Positions 18,064-27,145 of a stretch of DNA of 64,000 nt are shown here, piece by piece. The notes beneath the pieces are model-generated. The model did no database searches, was not told the origin of the DNA, and saw only the letters and a list, made by a program, of their open reading frames with translations. A program made the translations under genes and the position numbers. Source of the stretch: Egibacteraceae bacterium (lineage in GTDB: Bacteria; Actinomycetota; Nitriliruptoria; Euzebyales; Egibacteraceae); NCBI GenBank assembly GCA_035540635.1, contig DATLGH010000019.1, positions 24,497-88,496 on the forward strand, in the 5' to 3' direction. How positions within the stretch are numbered: the first letter of the stretch is position 1; every line of letters begins with the position of its first letter.

Positions 18064-19246
18064 CGAGGATCCCCGCCCCCCGCGGGCCGATGCTCCAGAA
18101 GGCGGCCTGGGAGAGGTCGATGACGCGGCCCTCGACGAACGGCCCGCGGTCGTTGACCCGCACGGTGACCGACTTGCCGTTGGCGTGGTTCGTGACGGTT
18201 ACCCGGGTGCCGAGCGGCAGCGTCCGGTGCGCCGCGGTCATCGCCTCGGGATCGTACGGCTCCCCGCTCGCGGTCGGCTCGCCGTCGAAGGACGCGGCGT
18301 ACTTCGACGCCCGCCCCTGCTCGGCGCGGGCCGCGGCCGGGGCGGCAACGGGCTGCGGCTCGGCGCGGGGCGTCCCCGCCGGCACGGGTGCGGGCGGCGG
18401 GGGAGCCGGCCGGGGGGACGGCGCCGACGCCGCGGTGCCGACCTCGACGACGGCGTGTCGCGGCTTGCGGACGACGCGGTGGGCCGTCGGCGCCCGCGAC
18501 TCCTCGACCCCGTCGACGCGGACGACGGCATCCACGACCTCGCGCAGCCCCTCCTCGCCGGGCACGACCTCGCGGTGCTGGCCCCGCCGGAGGTCCGCGG
18601 TGGGCCGCTCCACGACGCGGAAGCCGATCTGCTCCTCGCGCGTCTCCTCGGCGACGGTCACGCGCTGGACGACGACGCGCTCGCCCTCCTGCGGGGCGGC
18701 GTCGAGCGCGGGCGTCACGCGGTCGTCCGGGCCGGCGCCGACGCCGAGCCCGTCGAGGACCGCCCGGACGGACGGCGCGTCGGTGATGACCTCGTGCTCC
18801 GCACCGTCGACGGCCACGGTGATCGCCACCGGCGTGCTCACCTCGACGACCATGCCGCTGCGCACGGGGGTGAGTCGGGCGGGTCGCACGACGTCGCGCC
18901 GACCGCCCCCCTCACCGAGCTCGGCGAGGACCTCCTCGACGGTCAGCGAGGTGGAGATGACGCGCCGCTCCGTCGCGCCCACGAGCAGGGTCAGCTCCCT
19001 GGCGTGCACCAGCTCCACGAGGGCTCCGTGGACCAGCGGCGTGTCGGGATCGGGGCGAAGCTCGTCGTGGTCGCCGACCGCGACCCCCGCCCGCTCGAGG
19101 AACTCCCCCACGGTCGCGGCGTGGGTCGTGCGCTGCTCGAGCTGCCCGTCGACGATGAGGGCGACGTCCTTCTCCCCGGCGATGAGGCCGAAGCCGAGCA
19201 CGGCGACGAGCACGCAAACGCCCAGGCGGGCGAAGAGGGGGACCAT
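18044..19246 (-). CDS. Secreted DUF348-G5 protein with C-terminal RlpA-like domain (rpfB locus)
   Basis: 400 residues. An N-terminal hydrophobic signal or anchor (about 6-24) is followed by three DUF348 repeats (about 28-85, 86-142, 143-200), a G5-type domain (about 200-275) and a Pro/Ala-rich linker. The C-terminus (about 310-400) is a double-psi beta-barrel of the RlpA/3D type: [19 protein letters not shown] ... [18 protein letters not shown] ... IDLSQAAF. The tatD-X-rsmA-ispE position is that of rpfB in mycobacteria, but the Rpf transglycosylase domain is absent and an RlpA domain takes its place. A role in peptidoglycan remodelling outside the cell is inferred. Confidence 0.88.
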   Translation of the reverse strand: MVPLFARLGVCVLVAVLGFGLIAGEKDVALIVDGQLEQRTTHAATVGEFLERAGVAVGDHDELRPDPDTPLVHGALVELVHARELTLLVGATERRVISTSLTVEEVLAELGEGGGRRDVVRPARLTPVRSGMVVEVSTPVAITVAVDGAEHEVITDAPSVRAVLDGLGVGAGPDDRVTPALDAAPQEGERVVVQRVTVAEETREEQIGFRVVERPTADLRRGQHREVVPGEEGLREVVDAVVRVDGVEESRAPTAHRVVRKPRHAVVEVGTAASAPSPRPAPPPPAPVPAGTPRAEPQPVAAPAAARAEQGRASKYAASFDGEPTASGEPYDPEAMTAAHRTLPLGTRVTVTNHANGKSVTVRVNDRGPFVEGRVIDLSQAAFWSIGPRGAGILDVRLEW

Positions 19247-19287
19247 GGACCGAACCTAGCAAGCGACGCCTGCGGGGCCAAACGCGG

Positions 19288-20067
19288 TCAGGGTCCGTCC
19301 GGCGACCCGGGCAGTGCGAACAGGCGCCGAGCGTTCTCGCTCGTACGGCGCGCCATCTCCTCGGCGTCGAGCCCGTGCAGCTCGGCGAGCTGCGCGACGG
19401 TGAGCGGCACCCGCGCCGGCTCGTTCGGGCGTCCCCGGTAGGGATGCGGGGACAGGTACGGCGAGTCGGTCTCGGCGACGATGAGCTCGAGCGGGGCGGC
19501 GGCGGCGGCTTTCCGCAGCTGCGGTGCGTTCGTGAACGTCACGTTCCCGGCGAAGGACACGTACCAGCCCCGCTCGGCGCAGATCTCGACGAGCTCCTCG
19601 GTGCCGGAGAAGCAGTGGAACACCGTGCGGGCGGGCGCCCGCTCGTCGTCGAGCACGGCGACCACGTCCTCGTGCGCGTCGCGGTCGTGCACGACGAGCG
19701 CCCTGTCGAGCTCCTTCGCGAGACGGATGTGCTCCCGGAACGACTCCTCCTGGCGGACGCGCGGCGAGTGGTCGCGGAAGTAGTCGAGGCCCGTCTCGCC
19801 GATGGCGACCACTCGCGGGTGCTCGGCCAGTGTCGCAAGCCGGGCGAGGACGTGGTCGGTCGCCTCGATGGCGTTGTGGGGGTGGATGCCCACCGCCGCG
19901 TAGACGCCGGCGTAGCTCGACGCGGATCGTACGCACTCCGCGGAGGACGCGAGGTCCACGCCGACGGTGACGAGGGTCGTGACGCCGGCCTCCCGGGCGC
20001 GGGCGACGACATCGTCGACGGGTTCACCGTCGATGAGCTCCAGGTGGCAGTGCGTGTCGGTGTACAC
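19288..20067 (-). CDS. tatD: TatD-family metal-dependent hydrolase
   Basis: 259 residues of the TatD/YcfH deoxyribonuclease family. Metal-binding motifs: DTHCHLE at residues 3-9, IGETGLDYF near 90, VVHDRDAHEDV, VFHCFSG and ETDSPYL near 205. It lies just upstream of the DUF348-G5-RlpA gene on the same strand. The substrate in this organism is not known; a 3'-5' DNA exonuclease or RNA quality-control role is known for relatives. Confidence 0.93.
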   Translation of the reverse strand: MYTDTHCHLELIDGEPVDDVVARAREAGVTTLVTVGVDLASSAECVRSASSYAGVYAAVGIHPHNAIEATDHVLARLATLAEHPRVVAIGETGLDYFRDHSPRVRQEESFREHIRLAKELDRALVVHDRDAHEDVVAVLDDERAPARTVFHCFSGTEELVEICAERGWYVSFAGNVTFTNAPQLRKAAAAAPLELIVAETDSPYLSPHPYRGRPNEPARVPLTVAQLAELHGLDAEEMARRTSENARRLFALPGSPDGP

Positions 20068-20192
20068 GGCGGCGGCGGTCTCCGACAGCGGTCGTCGGTT
20101 CGGGTGCGTGGCAACGCCCGCAACCTCTCGTGGGCGGCCCGCGCACGATAGCAGCGATGGCCGCCCGGCGCGACGGGCTCGCGTCCGCGCCG

Positions 20193-22463
20193 TCAGGATG
20201 AGGGGCTGGGCGGATCACGCCGGCCGAAGGGCACCGCAAAGCGGACATCCCCGTCGAGCTCCCGGGGGCCGATCCACCCGGTGTCCGTCCACGTGAGCCG
20301 CCAGGCGCGCCCGGCGCCGTCGCCGAGGAGGACCTCGTCGCCCCGGGCGGTCATCCAGACGTCGTCGACCTCGCCGGTGGTGTTGACCCGCAGCAGGCCC
20401 TCGGGCAGCACCGGTCCTTCGTCGCGCTGGTCGCCGTCGCCCTCGCGGGCGACCGCGACCTCGACCTCGCCGCCGCCGCGTGGGCGCTGTTCGAGGACGT
20501 AGGCGGGGCCGACCGCGGCGCCGTCGTTGTGGTGGCTGTCGACCTGGAGGACGGCGAAGCGGTCCTGGCCGGTGCCGGAGCGGAATGGCGTCACCTGCCG
20601 GGCGACTGCGTCGTCGGCAAGCGCAAGCCGCGGGTCTCCCGGGTAACGGTCGTCCAGGCGCATGATCCCCAGGCTGTAGGCGGACACGGTCCCGTGCGTG
20701 TCGAAGCCGGCGAGGAGCAAGACGCCGTCGGTCTCCGGGCCCGTTCCGCCACCCCACACCCAGTCGGTGAGGTCGAGGCCGGCGGTCTCGGCGGGGTCCG
20801 CCCGCAGGGTGAACGCCTCCGGCTCGGCGTAGGGCCCCGTCCACCACGGCAGCGTCTCGAGGACGAACATCCCGCTCGCCGGGTCCTCGCCGTGCGACAC
20901 CCACGCGAGGTGACTGCCGTCGGGGGCGAAGACGAGGCGCCCGGGGCAGGTCGCCGGTCGGGTGTCCCTCGCCGCTTCGGTGCCCTGGTGGACACGGGCC
21001 CAGTGCAGCGTCGCGTCGCAGCCCGTGCCCTCCCGCCACGCCACGGTGAGGTCGTCGGCGGTCGAGGCGGGGTGGACGGCGAAGTCGGTGATCTCCTCCT
21101 GGCTCGCCGTGACGAGCGTCGTCGGCCCTTGCGGGCCGTGCAGCGTGATCGCCGCGCCGTCGGTGGCGAGGAACGAGACGTCGCCTGCGGCGTCCGGCGG
21201 GGTGCCGTCGGAGGGTGCGGGCTCCGCCGTCGGATCCGACGCGGGTGTGGGGGTCTCGTCGGGCGTGGGCGCGTCGACGGGCAGGGGCAGGACGGCGGCG
21301 TGGACGACGCCGGGCAGCGGGGTCAGCTCGGACCAGCCGTCACCGGTCCACCGCACGGTCCACGCGTCGCCCCCGTCACCGAGGACGACGGTGTCCTCGC
21401 GGGCCGACAGCCAGGCGTCGCCGCTGTCGGCCTGCCCGGCGTCGAGCACGTCGGACGGCAGGGGCAGCGTCGCCGGCTCGCCCGCGCGACGCAGGACGAC
21501 GTCGCCGCCGGGTTCCACCACGAGGGTGTGGCCCCCCACCCAGCCGAGAGGGCGGCCGTCGTCGGGCGCCGCGCCGGCCGGGCTGGCGGACACGCTCGCC
21601 CCATGGCCTTCCAGAAGTCCGGGGGGCGCGACGCCGCCGCCCTCGCTGCGGACGACCTGCAGGGCCGCCGCCCGCACGCCTCCCGGCTCGTGGAGCACCG
21701 ACATGGGCAGCGTCATGGCGGCGTCGTCGTGGATCCAGTCCGTCGCACGCAGCCGGCGCACCGCCCCGGGAGCTGCCTCGAGCCCGCTGACGTCGAGGGT
21801 GTGCAGCGGCGAGACGTCGTCGCCGAACTCCTCGCAGGCGTCCTCGCCCCAGCAGCGCATCCGCAGGCCGAACGTGTCGGCGTGGGCGCCGGACGCCTGC
21901 TCGACCCAGGCGAGCGCGCCTCCGTCGGGTGACCACACGGGGTCGGTGACGCACAACCCCTGGCCGCCGCCGAGGGCCCCCCCGGCGAGGCTGCCGGCCT
22001 CCGCCGTCACCCAGCCCACCTCGGTGCGCGTGCAGTCCGAGTCGGCGCGGAGGTACACGACCGTGAGGTCCGCGAGCGTCGAGCCGGGCCGGACGGCCAG
22101 GCGGGTGATCGGCAGGGGTTCCGTCGCATCCGTCGGCGGGTCGAACTCGTGCACCACCTCCCCGGCGGGATCGGCGACCGTGAAGGAACGGCCGTCCGTG
22201 GACACCAGGCCGTGCGCCCGGCCAGAGAGCTGTCCCGGTGCGGCGGGGCCGAGGTCCACCCGGGAAGTTGTGAGCAGCCCGGGAAGGAGGAGGGCGGCCA
22301 CCGCGAGCATCGCCGCCGCCGCCACTCCGGCCACCGACCAGCGAGCGTAGGCGCGGCGGCGGAGGCGCGTCTGGACCTGCTCCCAGACCGCCGGGTCGGG
22401 CGAGACGTCGCCCGACCGGGCCGCGAGCGAGCGGCGGAGGCGTTCCTCCACGTCGTGGGTCAC
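20193..22463 (-). CDS. Membrane-anchored protein with duplicated beta-propeller-like ectodomain, partner of ECF sigma factor
   Basis: 756 residues. A cytoplasmic N-terminus of about 43 residues (VEERLRRSLAARSGDVSPDP) precedes one transmembrane helix (about 44-66). The ectodomain has two related halves of about 320 residues, each with a SPDG/PDGS-x-LAWV element and ending in similar GDGG-x-AWTVRWTGDGWSE and GDGAGRAWRLTWTDTGW segments; a Thr/Pro/Asp-rich linker joins them. The pattern suggests TolB/WD40-like propeller repeats. The GTG start immediately abuts the stop of the sigma factor gene. The arrangement suggests a sigma-factor partner that senses something outside the membrane, but there is no recognised anti-sigma zinc finger. 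Function is inferred. Confidence 0.7.
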   Translation of the reverse strand: MTHDVEERLRRSLAARSGDVSPDPAVWEQVQTRLRRRAYARWSVAGVAAAAMLAVAALLLPGLLTTSRVDLGPAAPGQLSGRAHGLVSTDGRSFTVADPAGEVVHEFDPPTDATEPLPITRLAVRPGSTLADLTVVYLRADSDCTRTEVGWVTAEAGSLAGGALGGGQGLCVTDPVWSPDGGALAWVEQASGAHADTFGLRMRCWGEDACEEFGDDVSPLHTLDVSGLEAAPGAVRRLRATDWIHDDAAMTLPMSVLHEPGGVRAAALQVVRSEGGGVAPPGLLEGHGASVSASPAGAAPDDGRPLGWVGGHTLVVEPGGDVVLRRAGEPATLPLPSDVLDAGQADSGDAWLSAREDTVVLGDGGDAWTVRWTGDGWSELTPLPGVVHAAVLPLPVDAPTPDETPTPASDPTAEPAPSDGTPPDAAGDVSFLATDGAAITLHGPQGPTTLVTASQEEITDFAVHPASTADDLTVAWREGTGCDATLHWARVHQGTEAARDTRPATCPGRLVFAPDGSHLAWVSHGEDPASGMFVLETLPWWTGPYAEPEAFTLRADPAETAGLDLTDWVWGGGTGPETDGVLLLAGFDTHGTVSAYSLGIMRLDDRYPGDPRLALADDAVARQVTPFRSGTGQDRFAVLQVDSHHNDGAAVGPAYVLEQRPRGGGEVEVAVAREGDGDQRDEGPVLPEGLLRVNTTGEVDDVWMTARGDEVLLGDGAGRAWRLTWTDTGWIGPRELDGDVRFAVPFGRRDPPSPSS

Positions 22464-23018
22464 CTAGCTCACCTCCTCGGGGCCTGCGGGACCCCCGGTG
22501 GGTTCGTGCTCCTCGAGCAGCTCGCGCAGGCGGCTGAGCCCCCGGGACACGCACGACTTGACCGTGCCGACGGTGACGTCCATCGCGGCGGCCGTGTCGG
22601 CCTCCGACAGGTCCGCGTAGTAGCGCAGCACCACCGCGGTGCGCTGTCGCGCCGGCAGGCGCGCCAGCACGCGGAACACCTCGTCGCGGTCGGCGAGGTC
22701 CTCGTCGGCGCCGCGGGCGCCGCGGTCGTCGCCGTGCCGGCGGCGCGCCTCGCGGCGTTCGAGGGCCAGACGGCGGAAGCGCGAGTTGACCTCGTTCACC
22801 ACGGCCCGGCGCACGTACGCGCGGGGGACCTCGATGCCGCCGCGCCGCCACCGGCGGTACATCTTCGTGAAGGCCTCCGCCACGGCGTCCTCGGCGCGGT
22901 GGGGGTCGCCGCAGAGCAGGTAGGCAAGCCGCAGGGCTTCCCCATGGTGTGCGGCGAAGACGTCGGCGAAGGTGGGTTTCGTCCCCGCGCCCGTGCGTCC
23001 CATCACCACAACCGCCAC
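22464..23018 (-). CDS. ECF RNA polymerase sigma factor (SigE/SigM-like)
   Basis: 184 residues from GTG 23018, well placed behind GGGAGG; a second ATG five codons in is possible. Sigma region 2 is FAAHHGEALRLAYLLCGDPHRAEDAVAEAF (split across the family's usual positions 20-50). Region 4 is LPARQRTAVVLRYY ... GTVKSCVSRGLSRLRE (about 125-170). The downstream gene starts at the next base, encoding a membrane-anchored partner. Signal and regulon are unknown. Confidence 0.88.
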   Translation of the reverse strand: MAVVVMGRTGAGTKPTFADVFAAHHGEALRLAYLLCGDPHRAEDAVAEAFTKMYRRWRRGGIEVPRAYVRRAVVNEVNSRFRRLALERREARRRHGDDRGARGADEDLADRDEVFRVLARLPARQRTAVVLRYYADLSEADTAAAMDVTVGTVKSCVSRGLSRLRELLEEHEPTGGPAGPEEVS

Positions 23019-23082
23019 CGATCCCTCCCTCTCTCACCCACTCTGACGCACGGGCGGCGCGGGAGGTTGAGGCGGTCAGCCC

Positions 23083-24636
23083 TCAGCGGCGGGCTGGGCC
23101 CTCGTCGAGCTTCGGGAACAGCAGGCCCCCACGGGCCACGCGCACCCCGGCCGGGGTGCGTCCCTGCGTCGCGGCGGCGGGCAGCCGCTGCGCGTCGAGC
23201 TCCTCCGGCAGGCCGAGCTTGCCCCACAGCGCGGCGGCGGCGTCGGGCATGACCGGCGAGACGAGCACCGCGATGACGCGCAGGGCGTCGACGCAGGTGT
23301 AGAGCGCGCGGCCGAGGTCGTCGGCGGCTCCCTGCCGGTTGAGCGCCCACGGGGCACGCGCCTCGACGTAGCGGTTCACGCCGGAGACGAAGACCCACAG
23401 GTCCTCCAGCGCGCGCTTGAAGTCGAGCCGGTCGAGGGCAGCGAGGCCGTCGAGCGCGGTCACGAGGTCCGCGGCGAGCGCCGCCTCCGCGTCCCCGGCA
23501 GGCCCCGCCGGCTCGGGTACGACGCCGTCGCAGTAGGAGCCGACCATGGTGAGCACACGGTTGGCGAGGTTGCCGAGGTCGTTCGCGAGGTCGGTGGTGT
23601 AGCGGGCCACCATCGACTCCCACGAGAACGTGCCGTCGTTGCCGAAGCTGATCTCGCGAAGGAAGTAGTAGCGGTAGCAGTCCACGCCGAAGTGGGCGAC
23701 GAGCTCCTCGGGACGGATCCCCGTCGCGTTGGACTTGCCCATCTTCTCCCCGCCGACGAGCAGGAACCCGTGGGCGTAGACCTGGCGCGGGACCGCGACG
23801 CCGGCGGCGATGAGCATCGCCGGCCAGTACACCGCGTGGAAGCGCAGGATGTCCTTGCCGATGAGATGCACGTCGGCGGGCCAGCGGCGGGCGAACGCCT
23901 CGTCGTCGGCGCCGTAGCCCGCGGCCGTGACGTAGTTGAGCAGCGCGTCGAACCACACGTAGAAGACGTGGCCGGGCTCCCATGGCACGGGGACGCCCCA
24001 CGCGAACGCCGAGCGGGACGCGGAGATGTCCTCGAGGCCCGCCTCGACGAAGGCGCGCACCTCGTTCAGGCGCACCTGCGGCTGGACGAACCCGGGGTGC
24101 TCGTCGTAGAGGCGCAGCAGGTCCGGTGCGTACTTCGACAGGCGGAAGAACCAGTTCTCCTGCTCCAGCCAGTCGACCGGACGTCGGTGGATCGGGCAGT
24201 GCTCGCCGTCGACGAGCTCCTCGGTCGTGTAGTACGCCTCGCACCGCACGCAGTAGGGGCCCGAGTAGGTGGCGGTGTAGAGGTCGCCCTGGTCGTACAG
24301 GCGCTGCATGAACTCCTGCACCCGCGCCTCGTGGCGCTCCTCGGTCGTGCGGATGAAGTCGTCGTGGGAGATGCGCAGGAGGTCGAGCATCTCGTGCCAG
24401 CGGGGCACGATGTCGTCGACGTGCTCCTGGGGGCTCATGCCCCGCTCCGCCGCCGCCGTCGCGACCTTCTGCCCGTGCTCGTCGGTGCCGGTGAGGAAGT
24501 GCACCCGGTCGCCGTTCAGCCGCCGCCACCGGACCAGGACGTCCGCCGCCACCGTCGTGTAGGCGTGCCCGATGTGCGGCAGGTCGTTCACGTAGTAGAT
24601 CGGGGTCGTGACGTAGAACGTGTCCTTGGTCGCCAT
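23083..24636 (-). CDS. metG: Methionyl-tRNA synthetase
   Basis: Charges initiator and elongator tRNA-Met. 517 residues from ATG 24636; an upstream in-frame start would add 30 residues across the divergent intergenic region. Class I signatures HIGH (residues 21-24) and KMGKS (about 297-301, a Ser-to-Gly variant of KMSKS) are present. A zinc knuckle C-x2-C (CVRC) and CPIH near residue 131-155 belong to the editing/insertion region. There is no C-terminal tRNA-binding (EMAP) domain, as in short actinobacterial forms. Confidence 0.96.
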   Translation of the reverse strand: MATKDTFYVTTPIYYVNDLPHIGHAYTTVAADVLVRWRRLNGDRVHFLTGTDEHGQKVATAAAERGMSPQEHVDDIVPRWHEMLDLLRISHDDFIRTTEERHEARVQEFMQRLYDQGDLYTATYSGPYCVRCEAYYTTEELVDGEHCPIHRRPVDWLEQENWFFRLSKYAPDLLRLYDEHPGFVQPQVRLNEVRAFVEAGLEDISASRSAFAWGVPVPWEPGHVFYVWFDALLNYVTAAGYGADDEAFARRWPADVHLIGKDILRFHAVYWPAMLIAAGVAVPRQVYAHGFLLVGGEKMGKSNATGIRPEELVAHFGVDCYRYYFLREISFGNDGTFSWESMVARYTTDLANDLGNLANRVLTMVGSYCDGVVPEPAGPAGDAEAALAADLVTALDGLAALDRLDFKRALEDLWVFVSGVNRYVEARAPWALNRQGAADDLGRALYTCVDALRVIAVLVSPVMPDAAAALWGKLGLPEELDAQRLPAAATQGRTPAGVRVARGGLLFPKLDEGPARR

Positions 24637-24758
24637 CACCCGATCGTAGTCGCAGCACACTGGCGAGCGGATTCTTCGGCGACCAGACCGCGCAGTACAC
24701 CCAAACGGCTGCGCGGGCGTGGTCACAATGACAGCCAGCTCGGGCGAGTGGGGGGCGG

Positions 24759-25253
24759 ATGCGGAACTTCGACGAGTGGTACGTGGAGGCGCGCGACGGC
24801 GTGCTGCGCACCTTGGTCGCCATCACCCGCGACCCCGACCTCGCCTCGGACCTCACGTCTGAGGCGTTCGTGCGGGCGTACGAGCGGTGGTCGTCGGTGT
24901 CGTCGCATCCCAACCCCACCGCCTGGGTCGTCCGCGTCGGCGTGAACCTGCATCGCTCCCGTTGGCGGAGCCTCGTGCGGAGCAGGCGGCGACCGCCGCC
25001 CCGTCCGGTCGACGTGCCCCCGCCCGGCGAGCCGTTCGACCCCGCCCTCCGCGCTCGTGTGTTGGCGCTGCCCGCCCAGCAACGTGCCGTCGTGGCGCTG
25101 CGGATCCTGGCTGACCTGTCGACCGAGGAGACTGCCCGCGTCCTGCGGATCAAGCCGGGCACCGTCAAAGCCCATCTCCATCGCGCGCTGCAGGCGCTGC
25201 GCGCCGATGCCGCCCTGGCGGCCGTCGAGCACCGCACGGAGGACCTGCCATGA
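24759..25253 (+). CDS. ECF RNA polymerase sigma factor
   Basis: 164 residues from ATG 24759 behind GGGGGCGG. Region 2: ITRDPDLASDLTSEAFVRAYERW (about 22-44, seen in two parts). Region 4: LPAQQRAVVALRIL ... IKPGTVKAHLHRALQALR (about 105-150). It is divergent from metG and overlaps the next gene by ATGA (25250-25253), so the two are translationally coupled. This is the second sigma/partner pair within 6 kb, and the two sigma factors differ clearly. Confidence 0.87.
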   Translation: MRNFDEWYVEARDGVLRTLVAITRDPDLASDLTSEAFVRAYERWSSVSSHPNPTAWVVRVGVNLHRSRWRSLVRSRRRPPPRPVDVPPPGEPFDPALRARVLALPAQQRAVVALRILADLSTEETARVLRIKPGTVKAHLHRALQALRADAALAAVEHRTEDLP

Positions 25254-26086
25254 CCCTTCCCGACCTCGCTCCCGCCTTCGTCGAGCGCCACGATGTGGCA
25301 CCAGGGTCGATCCGAAAGCGTTCGGCAAGCCGGCGCCGCCGGCGCCGGCTGGGCCAGGCCGGCGCGGTGGCGGTCCTGGCCGCCGCCGTGGCGGCCGGCA
25401 CGTTGCTTCCTGGCCGCCAGACCGCCTTCGCCGACTGGACGCCGGAACCCGGTCCGCTCGACGAGCGGCTCGTGGCACGGGCAGAGCAGCACTGCGAGGA
25501 CGACTTCCACACGTGGGCGGCCCCCGTAGCCGACGGGGAGGGCGTTGATGGCCCGTCCGTGGAGCATGCGCAAGCCGTCTACCGCGAGCTCCTCGGTCGC
25601 GGCGACGCGCTCGCGCCGACGGTGGTGGACCAGCGCGGCAACGGCTTCGTGGCGCTCTACCTGTCGTCCGGTGGCCCCACGGGGTCGACGGTGGTGACGT
25701 GCGTGCTGATCTGGGATCCCCACGATCCGCACGCTGCCCCCGTCGGCGGCAGTACGGGCTTGAGGGCCGTGGCCTCCTTTCGCGCCTCGCTCGCGGTCCT
25801 CGGCTGGGGGAGCACGGATTTGCCGCCCCTGGGCAAGGCCGGGCGCTTCTCGGAGCTGTTCGGTGTCGCGCCGGAAGGCGTGCGGGTCATCGTCACGCTG
25901 GAGGACGGCCAGACGGTGGCGGCCCGCAGCGCGGACGGGCACTTCCTGGCCTGGTGGCCCGGAAAGGCCGAGCCCGTAAGGGTCGACGCCGTCGATCGCG
26001 ACGGCAGGGTGCATCTTCGCCTGGATCGCGCCGGGGGAGGACGGTGGTCGAAGGCCGCCCCGCCCGCCGGCGGATCCCTGCCCTGA
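25250..26086 (+). CDS. Membrane-anchored protein coupled to ECF sigma factor
   Basis: 278 residues. The cytoplasmic N-terminus is very basic (RKRSASRRRRRRLG, about 22-35). One transmembrane helix follows (about 36-54). The extracytoplasmic part of about 220 residues has no motif I recognise; it includes C82 and C148, which could form a disulfide. Its start overlaps the sigma stop, so it is probably made in step with it. It may be a regulator or an effector of that sigma factor. The 35-residue N-terminus is too short for a typical zinc-finger anti-sigma domain. Confidence 0.72.
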   Translation: MTLPDLAPAFVERHDVAPGSIRKRSASRRRRRRLGQAGAVAVLAAAVAAGTLLPGRQTAFADWTPEPGPLDERLVARAEQHCEDDFHTWAAPVADGEGVDGPSVEHAQAVYRELLGRGDALAPTVVDQRGNGFVALYLSSGGPTGSTVVTCVLIWDPHDPHAAPVGGSTGLRAVASFRASLAVLGWGSTDLPPLGKAGRFSELFGVAPEGVRVIVTLEDGQTVAARSADGHFLAWWPGKAEPVRVDAVDRDGRVHLRLDRAGGGRWSKAAPPAGGSLP

Positions 26087-26157
26087 AGGCCAAGCGGACA
26101 GGGGGGCGTAGGTGCCCGTCTTCTCCCGTCCCGGACCGGAGCGGGGCCGAGGTGCAC

Positions 26158-26232
26158 GCGCCGAGCCCAGGGGCGCTACCGCTTCGCTGCATGAGCGCCG
26201 AGCCCAGGGGCGCTAACGCTTGCGCTACATGA
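26158..26232. repeat. Tandem pair of 37/38-bp repeats at the 3' end of rsmI
   Basis: Two copies (26158-26194 and 26195-26232) share GCGCCGAGCCCAGGGGCGCT followed by a variable ACCGCTTCGCTGCATGA or AACGCTTGCGCTACATGA. Each unit contains a GGCGCT ... AGCGCC inverted repeat. The stop codon and last codons of rsmI (26225-26232) lie inside the second copy. A related copy lies at 48177-48204. The convergent position makes a bidirectional terminator or REP-like element plausible. Confidence 0.75.
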
Positions 26233-27121
26233 GGGTGGCGCCGGTCGCTCCGCCGGTCCCGCCGGCCTGCTCGGCGTCGAGGACCGCCTGGTAGACCGCG
26301 CGGCGTGACACTCCGGTGGTGGCGGCGACCCGGCCGATGGCGCCCTTCTTGTCCTCCCCCGCGGCGATGAGGGCGCGCACCCGTTCGGCGAGGTCCGCGG
26401 GCTCGGGTTCCTCGGCCGACCGGGCGGGGGCGCCGGCGACGACGAGGGTCAACTCGCCGCGCACCCCCTGCGCGGCCCGGGCGGCCAGCTCCGGCAGCGG
26501 ACCGCGCCACACCTCCTCGTGGCGCTTCGTGAGCTCCCGGGCCAGCGCCGCGGGACGGGGGCCGAACGCCGCGGCCATCGCCGCGAGGTCGTCGGCGGCG
26601 CGGTGCGGGGTGACGTAGAACACGAGCGTACGCGGCTCGTCGGCGAGGGCGGCCAGCGCCTGGGCCCGTGCGCCCGCCTTGCGGGGCAGGAACCCCTCGA
26701 AGCAGAAGCGGTCCATCGGCAGCCCCGACACGACGAGGGCCTGCACCGCCGCCGACGGCCCGGGGACCGACTCCACGACGAGCCCCCGCTCCACCGCGGC
26801 GCGCACGAGCCGGTACCCCGGGTCGGCCAGGCCCGGCGTCCCCGCGTCGGTGACGAGCACCACCGTCTCACCGGCGGCAACGCGCGCGACGAGCTCGGGG
26901 GTGCGGGCGGCCTCGTTGTGGTCGTGGTAGCTCACCATGGGCTTGCGCACGCCGGCGCGCTCGAGCAGCACCCGGCTGCGGCGGGTGTCCTCCGCGGCGA
27001 CGAGGTCGGCGGCGGCGAGCGCCGCGGCGGCGCGGGGGGACAGGTCGTCGAGGTTGCCGATCGGGGTGCCGACCACGACGAGCCGCCCGCCCGCCTCCTG
27101 CGGGTCTCCTGCCTGGTCCAC
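26225..27121 (-). CDS. rsmI: 16S rRNA (cytidine1402-2'-O)-methyltransferase
   Basis: 298 residues from GTG 27121, preceded by AAGGA; the frame is open upstream but crosses the divergent pmt start. Tetrapyrrole-methylase fold: VVVGTPIGNLDDLSPRAAAAL, AAEDTRRSRVLLE, VTDAGTPGLADPG, VPGPSAAVQALVVSGLP. The C-terminal helical domain ends GRVAATTGVSRRAVYQAVLDAEQ. Divergent from pmt with a 24-bp gap between starts, the same pairing as Rv1003/Rv1002c. Confidence 0.95.
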   Translation of the reverse strand: MDQAGDPQEAGGRLVVVGTPIGNLDDLSPRAAAALAAADLVAAEDTRRSRVLLERAGVRKPMVSYHDHNEAARTPELVARVAAGETVVLVTDAGTPGLADPGYRLVRAAVERGLVVESVPGPSAAVQALVVSGLPMDRFCFEGFLPRKAGARAQALAALADEPRTLVFYVTPHRAADDLAAMAAAFGPRPAALARELTKRHEEVWRGPLPELAARAAQGVRGELTLVVAGAPARSAEEPEPADLAERVRALIAAGEDKKGAIGRVAATTGVSRRAVYQAVLDAEQAGGTGGATGATLM

Positions 27122-27145
27122 CGTCGTCCTTACACTCGCGGAACC

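Noticed and set aside
18044..19246. Annotating the wall protein as RpfB
   Set aside because: Locus and DUF348/G5 domains match, but the C-terminal domain is of RlpA type and no Rpf domain is present.
24637..24758. Riboswitch upstream of metG or the sigma gene
   Set aside because: The 122-bp divergent gap shows no SAM, T-box or other conserved riboswitch features that I can recognise.
23003..26014. 1003-codon minus-strand frame spanning metG and the second sigma pair
   Set aside because: It is a different frame of metG plus the complement of the sigma and partner genes; composition is Arg/Pro-rich with no domains.
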